DNA of 64,000 nucleotides from Paenibacillus sp. FSL R7-0273 (GTDB lineage Bacteria > Bacillota > Bacilli > Paenibacillales > Paenibacillaceae): positions 5,033,501-5,097,500 of the forward strand of contig NZ_CP009283.1 in NCBI RefSeq assembly GCF_000758625.1. The letters run 5' to 3'. The notes below the pieces were generated by a model, which saw nothing but the letters and a program-made list of their open reading frames with translations, ran no database searches and was not told the DNA's origin. The stretch's first letter is position 1, and each line of letters begins with the position of its first letter. The position numbers and the translations under genes were made by a program. Shown one piece after another: positions 59,899 through 64,000 of the stretch.

Positions 59899-61188
59899 TT
59901 ACACCTGCTCAATAATGACGGGCCGGCCGGCACAGAACAGCTTGCCGCCGCCATAGACCTTGATCTCGCCGCCGTCGATCAGGCTCTGGTAGCTTCCATC
60001 CGGCAAGCCGGTATCTACCTCGGCTTCCCTGCCCTTCAGGCTGAATACGCCGGCCAGCTTCCGGCTGCCCCAAGTGTGTGTTCCTGTTACGATGTCCTCT
60101 TCCTCTACTGCATGCAAATGGAAGATGCCCTCCGCCATGATCTCCTTCTGCTTAATCGGGTATAGCGCAGTGAACAGCCAGGACAGGTCAGTCCCGGTAT
60201 CCCAGCTGACCGTATCCTTGTCGAACAGGTCAGGGCAAACCGTGTTCGCCGTTTCCTGTCCGCCGTAGATCAGCGTCATGCCCTTCTGGAAATACAGGAA
60301 GGCCGTCCAGTTGATCAGGCTCTGCTCATCCGGAATGAGCGCTTTAGCCCGAGGCCGGTCATGATTCTCCAGAAACCGCAGTTTGACGTAGTTATCCGGG
60401 TAAAGGTACTCCTGGGCGTTAATTTTCTCTATGTAGCTCGCAAGCGGAATCTCACCGGCCAGATAACCGCTGTAATACGGATAGACATCGTAGTCATAGC
60501 AGGCATCGAACGCCTGCAGCGTTTCCGCATCGCTGAGCCCGGCCAAGCCGAGCGAACGGAGGTGCATAATGAAATCCGGCTCGATAGATTCGGCCAGCCA
60601 CAGGCAGCCGGAATTGACCTCGCGCACTTCCTTGGCGGCCCGCTCCCAGAACGCCAGCGGCAGCAGCGGTGCAACGTCGCAGCGGAAGCCGTCGACGATG
60701 CCCGCCCACCTCTTCAGCGTCTCAATCTGGTAGTCCCACAGCTCTCGACAGTTATAGTCAAGGTCCACAATATCAGCCCAATCTCCGGCTTTATTGCCGA
60801 GCTTCCCTTCCGGCGTTCTATAGAAAAATTCGGGATGCTCACTGACCAGTACCGAATCCGGCGAGGTATGGTTATACACCACGTCGATGATGCATTTCAT
60901 CCCGTGCTCATGGATCGCGCCGACCAGCGACTTGAAATCCTCCAGCGTGCCCAGCTCCGGGTTAATTTCCCTGTAGTCCTGGTTGGCGTACGGGCTGCCT
61001 AAGCCGCCTTTGCGCTCGGCGGTACCGATCGGATGAACCGGCAGCAGCCAGATAATGTCCACCCCAAGGCTGCGGATGCGCCCGAGATCGCGCTCCACCG
61101 CGCGGAAGCTCCCCTCTTCACTGTGGTTGCGGACGTACACTGAGTACACAACACTGCTGCGCAGGGATTTTGAAGTATGCTTTGCCAT
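59899..61188 (-). CDS. Alpha-amylase family glycosidase (GH13)
   Basis: 429 residues, shorter than most GH13 enzymes. The four conserved regions are present: DVVYNHT (about 102), GFRCDVA with nucleophile Asp171, acid/base Glu200 in WLAESIE, and FLENHDRPR with Asp277. Short C-terminal beta domain. No signal peptide, so it acts on imported maltodextrin- or isomalto-type substrate. The ATG follows GGAGTG. Preceded by a 415-bp repeat-rich gap and followed by its own terminator. Confidence 0.93.
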   Translation of the reverse strand: MAKHTSKSLRSSVVYSVYVRNHSEEGSFRAVERDLGRIRSLGVDIIWLLPVHPIGTAERKGGLGSPYANQDYREINPELGTLEDFKSLVGAIHEHGMKCIIDVVYNHTSPDSVLVSEHPEFFYRTPEGKLGNKAGDWADIVDLDYNCRELWDYQIETLKRWAGIVDGFRCDVAPLLPLAFWERAAKEVREVNSGCLWLAESIEPDFIMHLRSLGLAGLSDAETLQAFDACYDYDVYPYYSGYLAGEIPLASYIEKINAQEYLYPDNYVKLRFLENHDRPRAKALIPDEQSLINWTAFLYFQKGMTLIYGGQETANTVCPDLFDKDTVSWDTGTDLSWLFTALYPIKQKEIMAEGIFHLHAVEEEDIVTGTHTWGSRKLAGVFSLKGREAEVDTGLPDGSYQSLIDGGEIKVYGGGKLFCAGRPVIIEQV

Positions 61189-61252
61189 TTCTGTTACACT
61201 CCTACTCCTATAGTTAATTAGAATTAAGGCTGGATGTTTGACGGCTAAGTTA

Positions 61253-61360
61253 GTTTGTTGACAGTTAGGTGCTATGTCGAAGTTGGGGGCTATGTGAGAG
61301 TTTGGTGCTATGTGAGAGCTTGATGCTATATCGGAGTTTGTTGCGTTACCGTGTGTTGAG
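61253..61360. repeat. 18-bp minisatellite, about five to six units
   Basis: GCTATGTGAGAGTTTGGT-type units start at 61271, 61289, 61307, 61325 and 61343, with a degenerate one at 61253. Exactly 18-bp steps, decaying at both ends. Lies just upstream of the GH13 gene. Confidence 0.75.
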
Positions 61361-61387
61361 TAACCAATCTTGAAGCCAAGTAAATTG

Positions 61388-61578
61388 AATTAAGTGGATT
61401 TTCGCCACCTAATTCTTCATCAAACAACGATATTAGTGAATTAGTTGGAAAAAGGTCACTTAAATGTGCCTATTTCACCTGTCTGCTGGTAAATCACCGA
61501 ATTAGGTGACGTTTTTCCATCTAATTGTCCGAATCAGCAGATAACGATCAATTTAAGTAGCAAAAATCCAACTAAATC
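61388..61578. repeat. Four-unit phased palindromic repeat (AATTAAGTGG type)
   Basis: Imperfect dyads AATTARGTGG...CCACYTAATT with a T- or A-run loop, centred at 61401, 61452, 61513 and 61564 (steps 51, 61, 51). By the T-run, units 1 and 3 read one way and units 2 and 4 the other. With the 18-bp minisatellite this fills the 415-bp gap between the GH13 and LacI genes. Confidence 0.8.
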
Positions 61579-61603
61579 TCAAAAGCTCCTCATTTCAGAG
61601 TAG

Positions 61604-62359
61604 CTACCCTCTCAGAACCGGCCGGCGCAGGACAAACTGGGCCATCCAGCCTGCGTCCCCTCCGGAAGACTGCTGCTGATGCTGCCGCCGGATGCTTCCA
61701 ATCAGCAACTCCGAAGCCATGGCACCCATTCGCGCAACACTTTCATCCGGTATGCCGGGAAAAGTTACTACCGCTGACGCCAGCGCACCGGCACCCTCGT
61801 CAGAACTTTCCCTGCCAACCTTCGTCTGCCCGCTGCTCCCGGCATCCGTTTCATGCTGATCCCCCGCCCCCTCACTCCCGCTGCCCGCCGTCGGCTCATC
61901 CTCCACCAGCACAAACGGATAGCCCTCCTGCTGCAGGAAATCCACAACGGAGCTGCTCCGGCGGGCGGAGAGCAGGATGGCACCGTCGGCCCGGCCGCCC
62001 TTCAGCAGCCGGGAGACGGCCTCCAGCTCCTCCCGTCCTCCATCGCCGGAGGCCAGCTGGATGTCGTAGCCCAGCTTGCCGGCGCCGAGCACAATCCCCC
62101 GGATCACCTCCATACAGTAGAGGTTGGCCGGCCATATCTCTGCCGTGTCCGGCAGCAGGACACAGATGCAGCGGGTCGTCCGCGACACGAGGTTCTGCGC
62201 GATAATATTCGGCGTATAGCCCAGCTCCTCCATCGTCTCCCGGACCCTGCGGGAGGTCTCCGCCCGTACATTGGCATGACCTGCCAGTACCCTGGAGACG
62301 GTGGACACGGAGACGCCCGCCCGGCGGGCCACCTTTTTCATCGTAACCGTCATAGACAC
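61604..62359 (-). CDS. LacI-family regulator lacking the middle of its effector domain
   Basis: 251 residues against the usual 330-345. The HTH/hinge is intact (KKVARRAGVSVSTVSRVLAG) and lobe 1 runs to YPFVLVEDEP. The sequence then goes into about 45 residues of Gly/Ser/Glu/Asp linker and resumes only at the extreme C-terminal motif (PDESVARMGAMASELLIGS). The conserved GFDD and LTTVRQP-type core of lobe 2 is absent. The start is GTG 62359, 9 nt after AAGGAGG; ATG 62353 is too far. Likely local regulator of the alpha-glucan genes, but effector response is doubtful. Confidence 0.8.
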   Translation of the reverse strand: MSMTVTMKKVARRAGVSVSTVSRVLAGHANVRAETSRRVRETMEELGYTPNIIAQNLVSRTTRCICVLLPDTAEIWPANLYCMEVIRGIVLGAGKLGYDIQLASGDGGREELEAVSRLLKGGRADGAILLSARRSSSVVDFLQQEGYPFVLVEDEPTAGSGSEGAGDQHETDAGSSGQTKVGRESSDEGAGALASAVVTFPGIPDESVARMGAMASELLIGSIRRQHQQQSSGGDAGWMAQFVLRRPVLRG

Positions 62360-62533
62360 TAGAATCAGCCTCCTTTCCAACCCCACTCTCTCAACTTTCA
62401 TGCCCATGCATACACCGTGACACTTCGCCGTATACCCACCCCGTTCTTCCTCCGTCTCCTTACACACCCGAGTCAGCAGGGTGGCGGAGTTGGAGGTGCG
62501 AGTATGGGGGATGGCCAACTCCCAAAGACAATC

Positions 62534-62563
62534 CCGCCCCGCGCAACAGATTGCGCGGGGCGG
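62534..62563 (-). terminator. Strong hairpin behind the binding-protein gene
   Basis: 13-bp perfect stem CCGCCCCGCGCAA / TTGCGCGGGGCGG with a 4-nt loop, 12 bp after the stop codon; only a weak T tract follows. Either a terminator or an mRNA-stabilising intercistronic hairpin that favours binding-protein synthesis. Confidence 0.75.
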
Positions 62564-62575
62564 ATGACAAGCGGA

Positions 62576-64000
62576 TTATTTTACACTGGTATAACGGCTG
62601 TAGGCTTCGGTACGGATCTTGAGCAGCTTGTCGAGCCCCATGTCGTTCAGCTGCTTCACATAGGCATCCCAGCCCTCATCGATATTGCCCTTGCTGATGA
62701 ATTGGGCGCGCATCGTGTTCACATAAGAATCAATGTCGGTGGTCAGCGTAGGCAGCTCCTCGAACTCCTCGGCGGTGTACATTACGTTAGGGAACGGCTC
62801 AGTCACATACTCACTGCCCAGCTTATCAAGCTGCAGCTTCAGGCCGTCGCCGGATTCCGTGCTCAGCACGATCTTTTGCTCAAAGTCCGGGCTGACATAT
62901 TTCGGACCAAAGTCACGCAGCGACTGCTCCCAGTACCATGCATCGGCGCTGGTTCCGGCAGGCGGGTCCATCAGCGTATAGGTACCGTCATCATTTTTCT
63001 GGATAACCGTACCGATTGCGCCCCAGAAGTTCTGAATGCTCGCTTCATCGGTGTAGAACTGGTCCGCCCAGCGTGCGGCGATTTCCGGCGTTTTGCAGGA
63101 GGAAGTGATCAGGAACTCGTTGCGGGCCAGGTTCATCCCGTTCGGATTGCCGATCGTGTAGCGTTTTCCGTCCGGTCCGGCGATTGGCGGAATCGTTACG
63201 TACTGGTCGCCCCATTTGCCGAATACGGCATCCGGTGTCCACTGGTAGGAGAAGCCTACAACTGGAGCATCCGGGTTCTGGAATTTGGCGGATCTCATCG
63301 TGTCGTCCTGGGTGAACAGCTCTTTGTCGAGCAGGCCTTCGGTGTACAGCTTATTTTCCCATTTCAGACCTTCCTTGTATTCCTCCGAGGTCGGGTAGTA
63401 TACAGCTTTGCCGTCCTTCACAATCATGTTGTTGTTGTTGAGGTCGGCGATGCCGAACGGGCTGATCAGGTCATTGCTGACTTCGATATACGGAATTTCA
63501 TCCGCCTTGCCGTTGCCGTTCGGGTCCTGCTCCTTGAACGCCTTCATTACGTTGTACAGCTCGTCGATGGTCTCTGGTACCTTCAGGCCGAGCTTGTCAA
63601 GCCAGGTTTTGTTGATAACCGGCTGGCGTGAGCTCTTTGGACGTGACGGCAGTCTGGCCGGCAAAGAGTAGATTTTACCGTCCGGGAACGTGCTGATCTT
63701 CTTCATATCCGGCGTCTCATCCATAGCGGCCTTGAGGTTAGGCATATACTGGTCGATATAGTCATCCAGCGGACGGAAGTAGCTCAGGTTGTTCACGATA
63801 TCGGAATCCGAGAAGGTCTGATCCCCGATTACTACATCCGGCAGCGTGCCGCTGGCCAGCATGATTGACTTCTGCTCGGCCCAGTCATTGGAGGACATGA
63901 CCTGCCAGTCGATTTTTACATTCGTATTCGTTTCCAGATCCTTCAGCCACTGGTTCTGCGTGAACGTATCCCCCATGCTGCCCCAGCGCACAGTCAGTAC
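62576..64000 (-). CDS. Sugar ABC transporter substrate-binding protein, C-terminal part (cut by window end)
   Basis: 474 codons visible; the frame is open through base 64000 (VLTVRWGSMGD), so the signal peptide and start lie outside. Family-1 solute-binding fold with DWAEQKSIMLASGTLPDVVIG-like lobe 1 and the acidic loop DPNGNGKADEIPY. Same large LplA-like type as the binding protein at 45363. Presumably feeds the permeases at 58675 and 57736. Followed by a very stable hairpin and then the truncated LacI gene. Confidence 0.92.
   Translation of the reverse strand, partial: VLTVRWGSMGDTFTQNQWLKDLETNTNVKIDWQVMSSNDWAEQKSIMLASGTLPDVVIGDQTFSDSDIVNNLSYFRPLDDYIDQYMPNLKAAMDETPDMKKISTFPDGKIYSLPARLPSRPKSSRQPVINKTWLDKLGLKVPETIDELYNVMKAFKEQDPNGNGKADEIPYIEVSNDLISPFGIADLNNNNMIVKDGKAVYYPTSEEYKEGLKWENKLYTEGLLDKELFTQDDTMRSAKFQNPDAPVVGFSYQWTPDAVFGKWGDQYVTIPPIAGPDGKRYTIGNPNGMNLARNEFLITSSCKTPEIAARWADQFYTDEASIQNFWGAIGTVIQKNDDGTYTLMDPPAGTSADAWYWEQSLRDFGPKYVSPDFEQKIVLSTESGDGLKLQLDKLGSEYVTEPFPNVMYTAEEFEELPTLTTDIDSYVNTMRAQFISKGNIDEGWDAYVKQLNDMGLDKLLKIRTEAYSRYTSVK

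Overview
The window looks like chromosomal DNA of a Paenibacillus-type Bacillota. Evidence: strong GGAGG-type ribosome binding sites, several GTG/TTG starts, Bce-type antibiotic modules, YesM/YesN two-component pairs next to LplB/LplC-type sugar ABC transporters with very large lipoprotein binding proteins, and many carbohydrate enzymes. I saw no rRNA, tRNA, CRISPR array, prophage or transposase gene.

Layout. 1-8.1 kb: a bceAB ABC transporter followed by a dedA gene, a BceR-type operator in front of it, an old yellow enzyme (namA), a MarR regulator, a frameshifted XRE-TPR regulator, a PQ-loop protein, and the bceRS-type sensor pair 4 kb from its presumed transporter. 8.2-15 kb: an AIM24-family protein, a YitT-type membrane protein behind a long structured-looking leader, a compact Crp/Fnr regulator, and the fructose operon fruR-fruK-fruA with a tandem operator and a cre-like site. 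15-29 kb: housekeeping and stress genes (YflT/GSP17M-like protein, AI-2E family exporter, rnhA-ung, TetR regulator, lipoproteins, metallophosphoesterase, manganese catalase, HEAT-repeat protein, acetyltransferase) and an 11-copy 51-bp tandem repeat. 29-39 kb: a pectin/galacturonate locus (pectin methylesterase, LacI regulator, uxaB-uxaA-uxaC, an esterase, a rhamnogalacturonan acetylesterase, a TIM-barrel isomerase). 39-43 kb: nadE and a MarR-MFS efflux pair. 43-52.8 kb: a sugar ABC operon with a clan GH-A glycosidase, divergent from a YesM/YesN pair and a cupin. 53-54.4 kb: Rrf2 regulator and methyltransferase. 55-64 kb: an alpha-glucan operon (binding protein cut by the window end, LacI regulator with an internal deletion, GH13, two permeases, GH31).

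The gene sets work as units. The Bce/DedA genes plausibly handle undecaprenyl-(pyro)phosphate-directed antibiotics and lipid-carrier recycling. The uxa genes convert galacturonate to 2-keto-3-deoxygluconate after de-esterification of pectin. The two ABC/glycosidase clusters import and hydrolyse oligosaccharides under two-component or LacI control.

The most unusual signal is non-coding. Five intergenic regions carry unrelated primary sequences but the same geometry: short dyad-containing or mutually inverted motifs placed 50-51 bp apart. In three of them there are four units spaced about 51, 61 and 51 bp. One locus has grown into an 11-unit array with a 51-bp period. I know of no named element with this spacing rule.
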